DNA of 36,888 nucleotides from Lentisphaeria bacterium (GCA_017963105.1 JAGCTY010000010.1:1-36888), one strand, 5' to 3'. Positions 26,607-34,908 are shown, counted from the stretch's first letter. Notes: a model not told the origin generated them from the letters alone. Numbers and translations are program-made.

Positions 26607-28307
26607 GTGGACCAGCAGGACGCACCACAGACACAGACAAGGGAAAACGCACCGGACGAAACCGCGGCTCCGGAGGTCTCCGCGCGCCCCCGCACGGGAA
26701 TCGGCCGGGCCGGACGGATCATGCTCGTACTCGCCTTCCTGATCCCGGTCGTGTGGCTGGGGGCGCTCCGCATCTGCGTGATGAAGACCGGCGAGAACTC
26801 TCAGGACGCGCTGTACCACGCGATGATGGCGAAACTCGGGCCGGGGGTGTATGCGGCAAAAGAATTCCCATGGACGCAGATGTCCCTCTGGAAGGACCAT
26901 TTCGCGGACAAGGAGCTGCTGTACCACGCCGGGCTGAATGTCATCTTCGCGGTCGAAAAGGCGTTCGGCGCGGCCGTAAATCCTCCGTTCCACGCCGCCG
27001 CGCTGATCTTTTCCGCGCTGGCGATTCTGGGCTGCGTTTTCGCGGCCCGCCGTCTCGGCGTGCGCCCGCTTTATCTTCTGCTCGGGGCGCCGCTCTTCTC
27101 GGTCATCGTGCCGAACTACACGTTCCGCCTGTCCGTACTGCGTCCGCACATCCTGTCCATCGCGTTCCTGACGTTCACGACCGGGCTGTTGGCGAAAGGG
27201 TCGTTCCGGTTCCGTCTGACGGCGGTCGGCGTGCTGTCGTTCTGCTTCGCATGGAGCTATTCGAACCCGCATTTTATCGTGATCATCCCGCTGGTCTTCG
27301 CCCTGTCGCGGCTGAAAAGCGGCGGCTGGCGCGAGCTGTTGCTGCCGGTTCTGTCGCTCGGCGCCGTACTGCTCGGCCTCACGTTCCATCCGCAGTTCCC
27401 GAATTCGTTCATCATTTGGAAAGCCCAGTCGTGGGACGCCCTGATCGCCCCCATGATGGCGGGCGTCCGCCTGGCGAAGCCCAGTGAAATGATGCCGCCG
27501 CACTTCGGGTTCAACAGGACCGTTTCCCCGCTCTACCTCATGGCCTGGTGCATCCTGATGATGTTCGTCCGCCTCGTCGAGCGCAAGGGGCTGTGGAAGA
27601 TCGACCCGGGTGTCATCGCGGTCACGGTCCTCGCGTGCGGATTCACCGTCGGCATCCTCGTGGCAGCGCGTACCGTGGAATACGCCGGACCGTTCGTCGT
27701 GATCGCATTTCTGCTCCTGCTGGAACACATGACGCGCGAAGGGTTCCGTCTGCCGCTGAGCCGGTTCCGATGGGGCGTGCCGTGCCTGCTGGCGCTGCTG
27801 TCGCTCGGACTGGGCGTCTATTCATCCCGTCTCTTCGTGAAGGAATGCCCGCAGGTGCTGGTCCAGCCGCTGCCGAAGATGATCGCGTTCCTGAAGGAAA
27901 ACGTGCCCGCGGGCCGTCCGGTCGTCAACCTGGACTGGAGCGATTTCCCGGCGCTCTTCTACAACGACCAGGAACACCTGTGGCAGTGGGGCATGGACCC
28001 GATGTTCTCGTATTCGCGGGATCCGAGGCGCACGATGCTGCTGACCTCGACCACGCCCGGTCTCGGCGGCGACCCGTACCCGGAAGACGTCTACAAGGCG
28101 TTCGGATCGAAATACGCCGTGCTGCTCTGGCCGCGCGTCTCCCAGGCGTCCTACCTCTACGAACACGGCTGGAAGATCGTACAGTCGTACCTGGAACCGG
28201 GCAAGGAGGAAGGCTGGATCTTCGCGCTTGACGAACGCCTCCTCTTCCAGCAGCCGGGCAGTTTCCAGAAACAGCAGAAGGAGTCGACCGACTCGATCGT
28301 CAACTGA
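26607..28307 (+). CDS. Polytopic membrane protein, GT39/ArnT-like
   Basis: This 566-residue protein begins with a hydrophilic tail (1-35), a helix (about 37-57, IMLVLAFLIPVVWLGALRI), and a loop with SQDALYHAMMAKLG and KDHFADKELLYHAG whose Asp and His residues resemble the first periplasmic loop of PMT/ArnT-type sugar transferases. At least eight further helices span about 120-410. A soluble C-terminal domain (about 425-566) has PVVNLDWSDFPALFYND and DPYPEDVYKAFGSKYAVLLWP, probably extracytoplasmic. It may glycosylate a lipid or protein, but no nearby partner fixes the substrate. The start is GTG at 26607 with AAGGA 12 bases upstream; the promoter candidate at 26499 agrees. The gene ends 30 bases before the TPP riboswitch and could be cotranscribed up to it, since no terminator is seen between them. 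Confidence 0.75.
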   Translation: MDQQDAPQTQTRENAPDETAAPEVSARPRTGIGRAGRIMLVLAFLIPVVWLGALRICVMKTGENSQDALYHAMMAKLGPGVYAAKEFPWTQMSLWKDHFADKELLYHAGLNVIFAVEKAFGAAVNPPFHAAALIFSALAILGCVFAARRLGVRPLYLLLGAPLFSVIVPNYTFRLSVLRPHILSIAFLTFTTGLLAKGSFRFRLTAVGVLSFCFAWSYSNPHFIVIIPLVFALSRLKSGGWRELLLPVLSLGAVLLGLTFHPQFPNSFIIWKAQSWDALIAPMMAGVRLAKPSEMMPPHFGFNRTVSPLYLMAWCILMMFVRLVERKGLWKIDPGVIAVTVLACGFTVGILVAARTVEYAGPFVVIAFLLLLEHMTREGFRLPLSRFRWGVPCLLALLSLGLGVYSSRLFVKECPQVLVQPLPKMIAFLKENVPAGRPVVNLDWSDFPALFYNDQEHLWQWGMDPMFSYSRDPRRTMLLTSTTPGLGGDPYPEDVYKAFGSKYAVLLWPRVSQASYLYEHGWKIVQSYLEPGKEEGWIFALDERLLFQQPGSFQKQQKESTDSIVN

Positions 28308-28336
28308 ACTCAGACAACAATCAACATATCACGGAA

Positions 28337-28446
28337 TGAGCAGGGGAGTCCGCCGAGGCGGGCTGAGAGGAAGCCGGAGGGCTTCGACCCGTATGCGCCG
28401 AGAACGGCGCATGAGACCTGATCCGGATCATGCCGGCGAAGGGATT
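28337..28446 (+). promoter_or_regulatory. TPP riboswitch (THI element)
   Basis: The conserved core is present: AGGGGAGTCC (28342-28351), GGGCTGAGA (28360-28368), ACCTGATC (28416-28423), ATGCCGGCGAAGGGA (28430-28444). The P3 stem GAAGCC/GGCTTC (28370-28385) and an extra stem ATGCGCCG/CGGCGCAT (28393-28412) fold. It binds thiamin diphosphate and controls thiC. No T-run terminator lies before the thiC start. A weak pairing of TTCCT (28461-28465) with the Shine-Dalgarno AGGAG is possible, so control is more likely on translation. Confidence 0.95.
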
Positions 28447-28490
28447 TGCCGATGGATGCTTTCCTGCTCGACAACGACAAGGAGTCACGC

Positions 28491-29798
28491 ATGAAAACAG
28501 ACAAGACCCAGATGGACGCCGCGAAACAGGGCGTCGTAACGCCCGAAATGGCGGCGGTGGCCGCCTCGGAATACCTCTCGCCGGAGTTCATCCGCGACGG
28601 CGTCGCCGCCGGCACGATCGTGATCCCCGCGAACGTGAACCACACGAGCCTGAAGCCGATGGGCATCGGCCGCGCCCTGCGCACCAAGATCAATTCCAAC
28701 ATCGGAAACTCCCAGACCTCCAGCTGCCCGAAAAATGAGTTCGAAAAGCTCGAAGTCTCCCTCAAATACGGCGCTGACACCATCATGGACCTCAGCACCC
28801 GCGGCGACCTGGCGCTCTTCCGCAAGGAGCTCATCAGGCTGTCCCCGATCCCGGTCGGAACCGTGCCGGTCTACGAGATCGCCGCACGCGCGGGCGCAGG
28901 CAAGTTCGACCGTGACACGATCCTGCAGGTCGTCGAGGATCAGGCGAAACAGGGCGTGGACTACATGACCATCCACGCCGGGCTTCTCGCGAAGCACATC
29001 CCCGCGGCGCTGAAACGCAAGCTCGGGATCGTGAGCCGCGGCGGTGCGCTCATCGCCGCCTGGATCGGCGACCACAAGATGGAGAATCCGTTCTACGAGG
29101 CGTTCGACGACATCCTGAAGATCTGCCGCGACTACGAGGTGACGCTCTCCCTCGGCGACGGGCTCCGGCCAGGCTGCATCGCCGACGCTTCCGACGAGGC
29201 GCAGTTCGGCGAGCTCGACGTGATCGGCGAGCTGGTGCGGCGCTGCCGTGCGGCGAACGTTCAGGCGATGGTCGAAGGGCCCGGACATGTGCCGTTCAAC
29301 CAGATCGAGATGAACATGAAGCGCGAACGGCAGGTCTGCGGCGACGCGCCGTTCTACATCCTCGGCCCGGTCGTCACCGACTGCGCGCCCGGCTATGATC
29401 ACATGGTCGCCGCGATGGGCGGCCTCGCCGGCGCGTACTGGGGCGCGGCCATGCTCTGCTACGTGACTCCGAAGGAACACCTCGGGCTCCCGGACACCGA
29501 GGACGTGCGCCGCGGCGTCGTGGCGTTCAGGATCGCCGCGCATGCCGCCGACGTTGCGCTCGGCAGGCCCCACGCACAGGAACGCGACGACGCCATTTCC
29601 GATGCCCGCGCCGAGTTCGACTGGGAACGCCAGTTCAGCTTCGCGCTCGACCCGGACCGCGCCCGCGAATACCGCCGCGCCGCGCTTCAGGAGAGCCATT
29701 GCGCCGAGGACGCCGCGTCCGGCAAATACTGCACGATGTGCGGCCCGGACTTCTGCTCCGTCCGCCTCTCGAACAAGCTCAAGGAAATGAAGAAATAA
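28491..29798 (+). CDS. thiC: Phosphomethylpyrimidine synthase ThiC
   Basis: This 435-residue radical-SAM enzyme rearranges aminoimidazole ribotide to 4-amino-5-hydroxymethyl-2-methylpyrimidine phosphate. The C-terminal [4Fe-4S] motif C-x2-C-x4-C is at Cys414, Cys417 and Cys422 (YCTMCGPDFC). Other family marks are IVIPANVNHTSLKPMGIG (about 45-62), KINSNIGNS, GADTIMDLSTRGDL, PVGTVPVYE, DYMTIHAGL, SRGGALIAAW, LSLGDGLRPG and EGPGHVPFNQIEMN. It is the shorter form lacking the N-terminal domain of E. coli ThiC (631 residues). The ATG at 28491 was chosen because AAGGAG is 7-8 bases upstream; an ATG at 28452 in frame lies too near the riboswitch. It leads the operon thiC-thiM-thiE/HAD-thiD, with TPP control by the element before it. 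Confidence 0.97.
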   Translation: MKTDKTQMDAAKQGVVTPEMAAVAASEYLSPEFIRDGVAAGTIVIPANVNHTSLKPMGIGRALRTKINSNIGNSQTSSCPKNEFEKLEVSLKYGADTIMDLSTRGDLALFRKELIRLSPIPVGTVPVYEIAARAGAGKFDRDTILQVVEDQAKQGVDYMTIHAGLLAKHIPAALKRKLGIVSRGGALIAAWIGDHKMENPFYEAFDDILKICRDYEVTLSLGDGLRPGCIADASDEAQFGELDVIGELVRRCRAANVQAMVEGPGHVPFNQIEMNMKRERQVCGDAPFYILGPVVTDCAPGYDHMVAAMGGLAGAYWGAAMLCYVTPKEHLGLPDTEDVRRGVVAFRIAAHAADVALGRPHAQERDDAISDARAEFDWERQFSFALDPDRAREYRRAALQESHCAEDAASGKYCTMCGPDFCSVRLSNKLKEMKK

Positions 29799-29808
29799 GG
29801 AGGCCGCC

Positions 29809-30636
29809 ATGCTGATCCGCTGTTTCTCGAAAGTGCGGGAAAAGCACCCGCTCGTCGAATGCTTCGCGAACGTCGTCACCACGAACGGCTGCGCCAACAT
29901 GCTGCTCGCCGCCGGAGCCTCGCCCGTCATGGCCGACGATCCGGTCGGCGCGATTGAGTTCACGGAAAAGGCCGACGCCCTCTCCATCAACATCGGCACG
30001 TTCACGCCCACCTTTCGCGACGCCATCCGCGGCGCGCAGGAGGTCGCGCTTCGGCGCGGCATTCCGATCCTGCTTGATCCGGTCGGCACCGGGTGCGCGC
30101 CGTCCCGTACGGAACTCTCCAATGAGATCCTGAAACGCGGTGTTTCTGTAGTGCGCTGCAACCGGTCCGAGGCGAACGCCCTGCTCGGGATCGCCGCCAC
30201 CACGCATGGTGTCGACGCCTCGCCGGACGACGCGATCACGGAGGACACGCTCGACCGTGCCGTGGAGGACGTGCGCGCGCTTGCCGCCAAGTATAACTGT
30301 GTGTTTGCCGTGACGGGCGCGATCGACCTCGTCGGCGGCACGGACGGACGCGTCGCGGTCATCCGCGGCGGCCACGAGATCATGACGAAAGTCACCGGAT
30401 CCGGCTGCATGTTGTCCGCCCTGACCGCGGCTTACGCCGGAGCCGAACCGAAATTCGTGTTCGAGGCGACCGCCGCCGCGCTTGCGGCCTACGGCGTCTG
30501 CGGGCAAATCGCCTACGAATCCCTGAAGCCGGGCGAAGGCTGCGGCACGTTCGCGGTGCGCCTCTTCGACGCCGTCGGCAACCTGGACGTGACCGTGCTC
30601 CACGAAAGGCTCGATTATGAAGTCCGTCAGGCCTGA
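29809..30636 (+). CDS. thiM: Hydroxyethylthiazole kinase ThiM
   Basis: This 275-residue kinase phosphorylates 4-methyl-5-(2-hydroxyethyl)thiazole, salvaging the thiazole half of thiamin. Signatures: PLVECFANVVTTNGCANMLLAAGASPVM (14-41), ALSINIGTF (about 57-65), PILLDPVGTGCAP (about 85-97), RCNRSEANALLG (about 116-127), VFAVTGAIDLV (about 165-175), and VTGSGCMLSAL (about 195-205), where the Gly-Ser-Gly-Cys anion hole and catalytic Cys lie. AAGGAGG precedes the ATG at 29809 by 6 bases. The last 20 bases overlap the thiE-HAD gene. It indicates that this cell can use thiazole from outside; de novo thiazole genes are not in the window. Confidence 0.96.
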   Translation: MLIRCFSKVREKHPLVECFANVVTTNGCANMLLAAGASPVMADDPVGAIEFTEKADALSINIGTFTPTFRDAIRGAQEVALRRGIPILLDPVGTGCAPSRTELSNEILKRGVSVVRCNRSEANALLGIAATTHGVDASPDDAITEDTLDRAVEDVRALAAKYNCVFAVTGAIDLVGGTDGRVAVIRGGHEIMTKVTGSGCMLSALTAAYAGAEPKFVFEATAAALAAYGVCGQIAYESLKPGEGCGTFAVRLFDAVGNLDVTVLHERLDYEVRQA

Positions 30637-31885
30637 TTACCTCAAACTGTACGCCATCACCGACGATGGCCCGAACCTGCTTGAACGCGTCCGCCTCGCG
30701 CTCGAAGGCGGCGCGACCTGCATCCAGCACCGCGCGAAAGGCGCGTCGTTCGAGGCCGCCAAGGCCGACGCGCTCGCGATCCAGACGCTCTGCCGCGAGT
30801 TCGATGTGCCGTTCATCGTGAACGATTCGCTGGAACTCGCGCTGGCAATCGGCGCGGACGGCCTGCACGTGGGGCAGAGCGACACTGCCGCCCGCGAGGC
30901 GAGGCGTGCGCTCGGTCCCGATGCCATTTTAGGCGTTTCCGCGGCCACCGTGGCGGAGGCTGTCAAGGCGGAACAGGACGGCGCGGACTACCTCGGTGTC
31001 GGCGCGGTCTTCCCGACCTCGACCAAACTCGACGCCAGCCATGTGACGCATACCGCGCTCCGGGGCATCTGCGGCGCGGTGGACATCCCCTCGGTCGCCA
31101 TCGGCGGCATCCACGCGGACAATCTGCTTCAGCTCGAACACAGCGGCATCGCGGGCGTCTCTGTCGTCTCCGCCGTGTTCGGCGCGCCGGACGTAAAGGC
31201 GGCCGCGCGTGAACTCAAATCATTGGTGGACCGCGCGGATTTCGCGCTCCCGGACGAGACCGGCATGATCCTCGATTTCGACGGCACTGTGCTCGACTCC
31301 ATGCAGGTCTGGCTCGGCCTCGCACAGGATTTCCTTCGTGCGAACGGAGCCGAGCCGCATCCCGACCTGGATGACAAGCTCGCGAACTGCGCCGACCTGG
31401 TTACAGGCGCGGCATATCTTCAGCAGGAATATGGACTGAAGCTCACGGCAGAAGAAACGTTGCAGGGCCTGCTCGACCTGCTCAATGCGCGTTACATGGC
31501 ATGCAAACTCAAACCCGGCGCGGAGGAGTTCCTGCGCGAAGCCGGGCGGCGCGGATTCCGCCTCGTGATCGGTACCGCCAGCGACAGGAAGGCCGTCGAA
31601 TCCATCCTCAAAAAACACGGCCTGCTCGACCTCTTCCTCGACATCATCACCACCGGCGAGACCGGGCTCGACAAGAAAGACCCGGCGTTCTACTGGATCG
31701 TCCTCGAACGCCTCGGCACGCGAAGACGCGACACCTGGCTCCTCGACGACGCTCCGTTCTGCATCGAGACCGCGCATGCGTGCGGGCTCCGCACGGCGGG
31801 CGTGCCGGACATGTTTTTCTCCGGGGCGGATTTCACCAATGCCGACCGTGTGCTGAACCGCCTCGACGACTGGTTCAAGTCATGA
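30617..31885 (+). CDS. thiE: Fusion: thiamin-phosphate synthase ThiE with C-terminal HAD phosphatase
   Basis: This 422-residue protein has two domains. Residues 1-205 are ThiE, which joins HMP diphosphate and thiazole phosphate to make thiamin monophosphate. Visible marks are LYAITDD, CIQHRAKG (35-42), VNDSLELALAIGADGLHVGQSD (68-89), GVSAAT, YLGVGAVFPTSTK (125-137), AIGGI and GVSVVSAVF. Residues 213-422 form a complete HAD phosphatase: motif I ILDFDGTVLDS (218-228) with nucleophile Asp220 and general acid Asp222, motif II Thr320 (VIGTASD), motif III Lys354 (LDKKDP) and motif IV Asp377-Asp378 (LLDDAPF). A helical cap lies between motifs I and II. The start at 30617 (GAAAGG upstream) overlaps thiM by 20 bases; the stop shares ATGA with thiD. 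The HAD part may dephosphorylate thiamin monophosphate, as the HAD part of plant TH2 does; this is inference. Confidence 0.93.
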   Translation: MKSVRPDYLKLYAITDDGPNLLERVRLALEGGATCIQHRAKGASFEAAKADALAIQTLCREFDVPFIVNDSLELALAIGADGLHVGQSDTAAREARRALGPDAILGVSAATVAEAVKAEQDGADYLGVGAVFPTSTKLDASHVTHTALRGICGAVDIPSVAIGGIHADNLLQLEHSGIAGVSVVSAVFGAPDVKAAARELKSLVDRADFALPDETGMILDFDGTVLDSMQVWLGLAQDFLRANGAEPHPDLDDKLANCADLVTGAAYLQQEYGLKLTAEETLQGLLDLLNARYMACKLKPGAEEFLREAGRRGFRLVIGTASDRKAVESILKKHGLLDLFLDIITTGETGLDKKDPAFYWIVLERLGTRRRDTWLLDDAPFCIETAHACGLRTAGVPDMFFSGADFTNADRVLNRLDDWFKS

Positions 31886-32655
31886 AAACCGTGCTGTCCA
31901 TAGCGGCGTCCGATCCGAGCGGCGGCGCCGGGATCCAGGCCGATTTGCGGGCGATCTCAGCACACGGCCTCTACGGGATGGCCGTGCCGACCGCGCTCAC
32001 CGTGCAGAACACGCTCGGTGTGACCGGAGTGCAGATCATCGACTCGAGTTTTCTGGGAGAACAGCTTTGCGCCGTGCTGTCCGATATTCCCCCGGACGCG
32101 GTGAAGATCGGCGCGATGCCCGGCGCGGACCATGCCCGCGTGACTGCCGAACTTCTGCGTGAATTTGAAATAACGAATGTCGTGTTCGACCCCGTGCTGG
32201 CGTCCACCAGCGGCGCCGCACTCGGTACGGCCGAAGCCGTCGATCTCCTCGCGCCGTGCGTGTCGCTCCTCACGCCGAACCTGCCGGAAGCCGCAAAGCT
32301 CCTCGGCCGCGACCCGGCGGATCTCGCATCGCCGGACGCCATCGAATCCGCCGCCCGCGAGCTTTCGGAACGGTTCAGGACCGCGATCCTGCTGAAGGGC
32401 GGACATCGCACCGACGGTTCGTTCGACGATTTCTTCCTGACTGCGGAAGGTTCGGGCATGTGGCTCCCGACGCGGACCGCGCCGCCGTGCGGCAATCACG
32501 GTACGGGCTGCCTGCTGTCCAGCTCCATCGCGTGCGGACTGGCGTCCGGTCTGCCCATGCTCGAAAGCATCCGCCGCGCCAAGGAACGCCTCTCCAACGC
32601 CCTCGCCCGTGGACTCTCCCTCGGCCACGGCAACAGTCCCGTCGATTTCCGCTGA
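31882..32655 (+). CDS. thiD: Hydroxymethylpyrimidine/phosphomethylpyrimidine kinase ThiD
   Basis: This 257-residue kinase phosphorylates HMP and HMP-phosphate to the diphosphate that ThiE uses. Signatures: SIAASDPSGGAGIQADLRAI (6-25), YGMAVPTALTVQNT (about 31-44), VFDPVLASTSG (about 100-110), LLTPNLPEA (about 128-136), ILLKGGH (about 167-173), and HGTGCLLSSSIACGLASG (about 206-223), where GTGC holds the catalytic Cys of the ribokinase fold. Length is near the usual 265. ATG 31882-31884 and the upstream stop 31883-31885 share ATGA, so translation is coupled. It ends the operon; the next gene is 36 bases on. Confidence 0.97.
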   Translation: MKTVLSIAASDPSGGAGIQADLRAISAHGLYGMAVPTALTVQNTLGVTGVQIIDSSFLGEQLCAVLSDIPPDAVKIGAMPGADHARVTAELLREFEITNVVFDPVLASTSGAALGTAEAVDLLAPCVSLLTPNLPEAAKLLGRDPADLASPDAIESAARELSERFRTAILLKGGHRTDGSFDDFFLTAEGSGMWLPTRTAPPCGNHGTGCLLSSSIACGLASGLPMLESIRRAKERLSNALARGLSLGHGNSPVDFR

Positions 32656-32691
32656 ATTCGAACGCATCCCGCCAAAGAAAGGAACCGCCCC

Positions 32692-33195
32692 ATGTCCGAC
32701 CGAGAAGAAAAGAATCTGCCGGAATCCGGTCAGCTTGATATTTCCGAGTACATCCCCGGGAACGACCTGACGGAAGACCGCGAGGTCGAGCCGGGCGTGA
32801 ACGAGGCGCAGCGGCAGGCGATCCGCAAGCGCCGGAAACTCCGCCGGAACATCATCAAAGGGATTTTGATCCTGGTTCTGGCGGCCCTGCTGTTGTCGGT
32901 CGGGATCGAACTGAACCGCGATATGCCGGTCCTCGTCCAGTATATCTTCCTTTATTTCCTTTTCGAAACGATGTTCACCGAAGATTGGACGCTTCTCATC
33001 ACGGCGGGCGTGATGCTGCTGTGCTTCGGGCTGGTGATGGCGCTGATCCTGCCGTGGAAAGCCTTCGTCTTCCTGACGTGCGTCGCGCTGGTCCTCTTCA
33101 TCCGGCATGAGGAAAAGGTCTGGCTCCGCGTCCTGAACATCCTCGTGTTCGGCGCATGGGTGCTGTTCTCGATCCTTGTCGCCCTGACAGCGTAA
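32692..33195 (+). CDS. Hypothetical four-helix membrane protein
   Basis: I do not recognise this 167-residue protein. A hydrophilic N-terminus (1-53) rich in Glu, Asp and Arg ends in a basic segment KRRKLRRNIIKG, followed by four helices at about 54-71 (ILILVLAALLLSVGI), 79-95, 101-122 (LLITAGVMLLCFGLVMALIL) and 124-140, and a last one at about 147-165. The basic cluster before the first helix fits a cytoplasmic N-terminus. AAAGGA lies 7-9 bases before the ATG at 32692. It is on the same strand as the thiamin operon and 36 bases after thiD, so read-through is likely, but nothing ties it to thiamin chemistry; a transport role is possible because some thi operons end with transporters, yet it lacks the usual size. 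Confidence 0.65.
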   Translation: MSDREEKNLPESGQLDISEYIPGNDLTEDREVEPGVNEAQRQAIRKRRKLRRNIIKGILILVLAALLLSVGIELNRDMPVLVQYIFLYFLFETMFTEDWTLLITAGVMLLCFGLVMALILPWKAFVFLTCVALVLFIRHEEKVWLRVLNILVFGAWVLFSILVALTA

Positions 33196-33232
33196 CTATT
33201 GCTCATTTTTTATATTATTACTGAAACACCTC

Positions 33233-33261
33233 TTGTTTTTTGAGGATCGCCGTAATATATT
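33233..33261 (+). promoter_or_regulatory. Candidate promoter for the Sel1-repeat lipoprotein
   Basis: TTGTTT (33233-33238) and TATATT (33256-33261), 17 bases apart, in a notably AT-rich stretch (33196-33265). The frame of the downstream gene stays open through it, but the first start after it is the one used. Confidence 0.45.
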
Positions 33262-33344
33262 ATGAGTGGATGTCGGGGGAAACGGGTGCAAACAAAACAG
33301 CAATGGCAAAACGCCCTCATTTCAACCCCGGTCAGAGAATCAGA

Positions 33345-34754
33345 ATGACCATGGAAACGAACGGAAACAGACACAGATTGTTTGCAGGGACTCTCGCGGT
33401 TCTTTCGGTTGCCGCCATGCTCGCAGGTTGCGGGAAGGAGAGCGCGAAGTCCGAGCTTCAGAAGGGCGTGGACGCTTATTACGCGCGGGATTACGCGAGG
33501 GCGGTGGAACACTACCGCGCCGCCGCCGACATGAATGACGCGGAAGCGCAATACCAGCTCGGCTGCTGCTACGCGAAAGCCGAGGGGGTTCCATTGAACT
33601 GGGACGAGGCGTTCCGCTGGTGGGGCAAGGCCGCCGAACAGGGGCATCCCGAATCCGTGGAACGTATGGCGGACCTGCACAAACTTGAAGCGACCCGGCA
33701 GTCCGCCGAGCAGGGCGACGCCGAGGCGCAGTATCAGTTCGCCGAGTGCTGTTTCTGGGGGACAGACATGGAAGAGGACGAAGAGGAAGCGGTCAAGTGG
33801 TACCGCATGGCCGCCGATCAGGAGCATGCCAGGGCGCAAGCCCAGCTCGGTCTGTGCTATTATGACGGCATGGGCGTGGAGGAGGACGTCGTCGAAGCGG
33901 TCAAATGGTGGAGCAAGGCCGCCCAACAGGACGACCAGTTCGCGCTGTACCGCCTCGGCAAATGTTATCTGGACGGCATCGGAGTGGACATGGACTGGGA
34001 CAAAGCCAGGGAGTGTTTCCGCCGCGCGGCTGAAATGAAGGACAAGGAAGATGGAGTTCAGTTTTTTGCATCGGAATCGCAAAAGATGCTGGACGACATC
34101 CTCGCATACGAAAAGAACCTGCCCGCAGCAGAACAGGGTGATGCAGAGGCGCAGATCGCGGTAGCGAAATTTTTCTCCGGCAGAGGGAATTCCGATGAGG
34201 AGGCGGTCAAGTGGTATCGCAGGGCCGCCGAACAGGAGCATCCCGAGGCGCAGTACGAGCTTGGCTTGCGGTACAAGTACGGATCCGGCGTGGAGAAGGA
34301 CGAGACGGAGGCGGTCAAGTGGTATCGGAAGGCCGCCGAACAGGGGCATGACCTCGCGCGAAACGCCCTTGGCATCTGTTATGAAAAAGGGATCGGCGTG
34401 GCGAAGGATCCGGACGAAGCGAACAAATGGAAACAGATGTACCTGCAGTCCGGCGTCCCGGTCATCCTGTACACAACGGGCATGCAGCTCGCGAAACGCG
34501 GCCGTCCCGGCGACATGGAGGAAGCTCTCGGATTCTGGCGCCGCGCCGCCGAATGGAAGAACCCTTCCCTAAAGGCTGTCCCGGCAGTAGCCGCCGCGCA
34601 ATACGAGCTCGGCAGGTGCCTTTATTACGGCATCGGGTTGGACGAAGACAAGTCCGCAGGGATCGAATGGTTCCGCAAGGCGGCGAAGAACGGCGACGCC
34701 GACGCGAAAGCCATCCTTGATGACTTGCCGGCCGGCCCCGCTCCTCAGCCGTGA
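33345..34754 (+). CDS. Sel1-repeat (SEL1-like TPR) lipoprotein
   Basis: With this start the protein has 469 residues. A lipobox is visible (AMLAGC, Cys29), so it is likely lipidated and anchored in the outer or inner membrane. It carries tandem Sel1 repeats of about 36 residues (pattern A-x-QYxLGxCYxxGxGVxxDxxxAxxWxxKAAEQG) from about residue 60 to 455: clear units near QYQLGCCYAKAEGV, AQLGLCYYDGMGV, ALYRLGKCYLDGIGV, QYELGLRYKYGSGV, ARNALGICYEKGIGV and QYELGRCLYYGIGL. Such solenoids bind partner proteins. One degenerate region (about 240-290) lacks the motif. The start is uncertain: ATG 33345 and ATG 33351 both give a signal sequence, and ATG 33303 is also in frame, but none has a strong Shine-Dalgarno. 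Frames starting before the promoter candidate at 33233-33261 are unlikely. No enzyme motif is seen. Confidence 0.85.
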   Translation: MTMETNGNRHRLFAGTLAVLSVAAMLAGCGKESAKSELQKGVDAYYARDYARAVEHYRAAADMNDAEAQYQLGCCYAKAEGVPLNWDEAFRWWGKAAEQGHPESVERMADLHKLEATRQSAEQGDAEAQYQFAECCFWGTDMEEDEEEAVKWYRMAADQEHARAQAQLGLCYYDGMGVEEDVVEAVKWWSKAAQQDDQFALYRLGKCYLDGIGVDMDWDKARECFRRAAEMKDKEDGVQFFASESQKMLDDILAYEKNLPAAEQGDAEAQIAVAKFFSGRGNSDEEAVKWYRRAAEQEHPEAQYELGLRYKYGSGVEKDETEAVKWYRKAAEQGHDLARNALGICYEKGIGVAKDPDEANKWKQMYLQSGVPVILYTTGMQLAKRGRPGDMEEALGFWRRAAEWKNPSLKAVPAVAAAQYELGRCLYYGIGLDEDKSAGIEWFRKAAKNGDADAKAILDDLPAGPAPQP

Positions 34755-34806
34755 CGCCGTTTCCGCGCGATTGACGCAGAACAATCCCAGGTCAAGACGA
34801 GCGATG

Positions 34807-34835
34807 AAAAAAAGCCCTCCGTTTGACGGGAGGGC
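34807..34835 (-). terminator. Intrinsic terminator 2 after rplQ
   Basis: Minus-strand GCCCTCC (34829-34835) pairs with GGAGGGC (34814-34820) around an 8-base loop; seven T (34807-34813) follow. This is the stronger of two terminators and lies 113 bases after the rplQ stop. Confidence 0.92.
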
Positions 34836-34864
34836 CACACTGCGTGTGGGAGGACAAGTCCTCC
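34836..34864. other. Two adjacent hairpins between the terminators
   Basis: CACAC/GTGTG (34836-34848, loop TGC) is directly followed by the perfect GGAGGAC-AA-GTCCTCC (34849-34864). Neither has a T-run. They fill the space between the two terminators of rplQ with no gap. Confidence 0.6.
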
Positions 34865-34868
34865 ACTG

Positions 34869-34895
34869 AAAAAGTGCCTTGCTTCGCAACGGCAC
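34869..34895 (-). terminator. Intrinsic terminator 1 after rplQ
   Basis: Minus-strand GTGCC (34891-34895) pairs with GGCAC (34874-34878), with inner TTGC/GCAA and one bulged base; five T (34869-34873) follow. It is 53 bases after the rplQ stop. Confidence 0.8.
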
Positions 34896-34908
34896 CGAGC
34901 AAGCGAAC

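Noticed and set aside
31501..31881. Upstream extension of thiD to give a 384-residue protein
   Set aside because: The extension overlaps the HAD domain in another frame and is Arg/Pro rich. ThiD homology begins exactly at the ATG at 31882, which shares ATGA with the previous stop.
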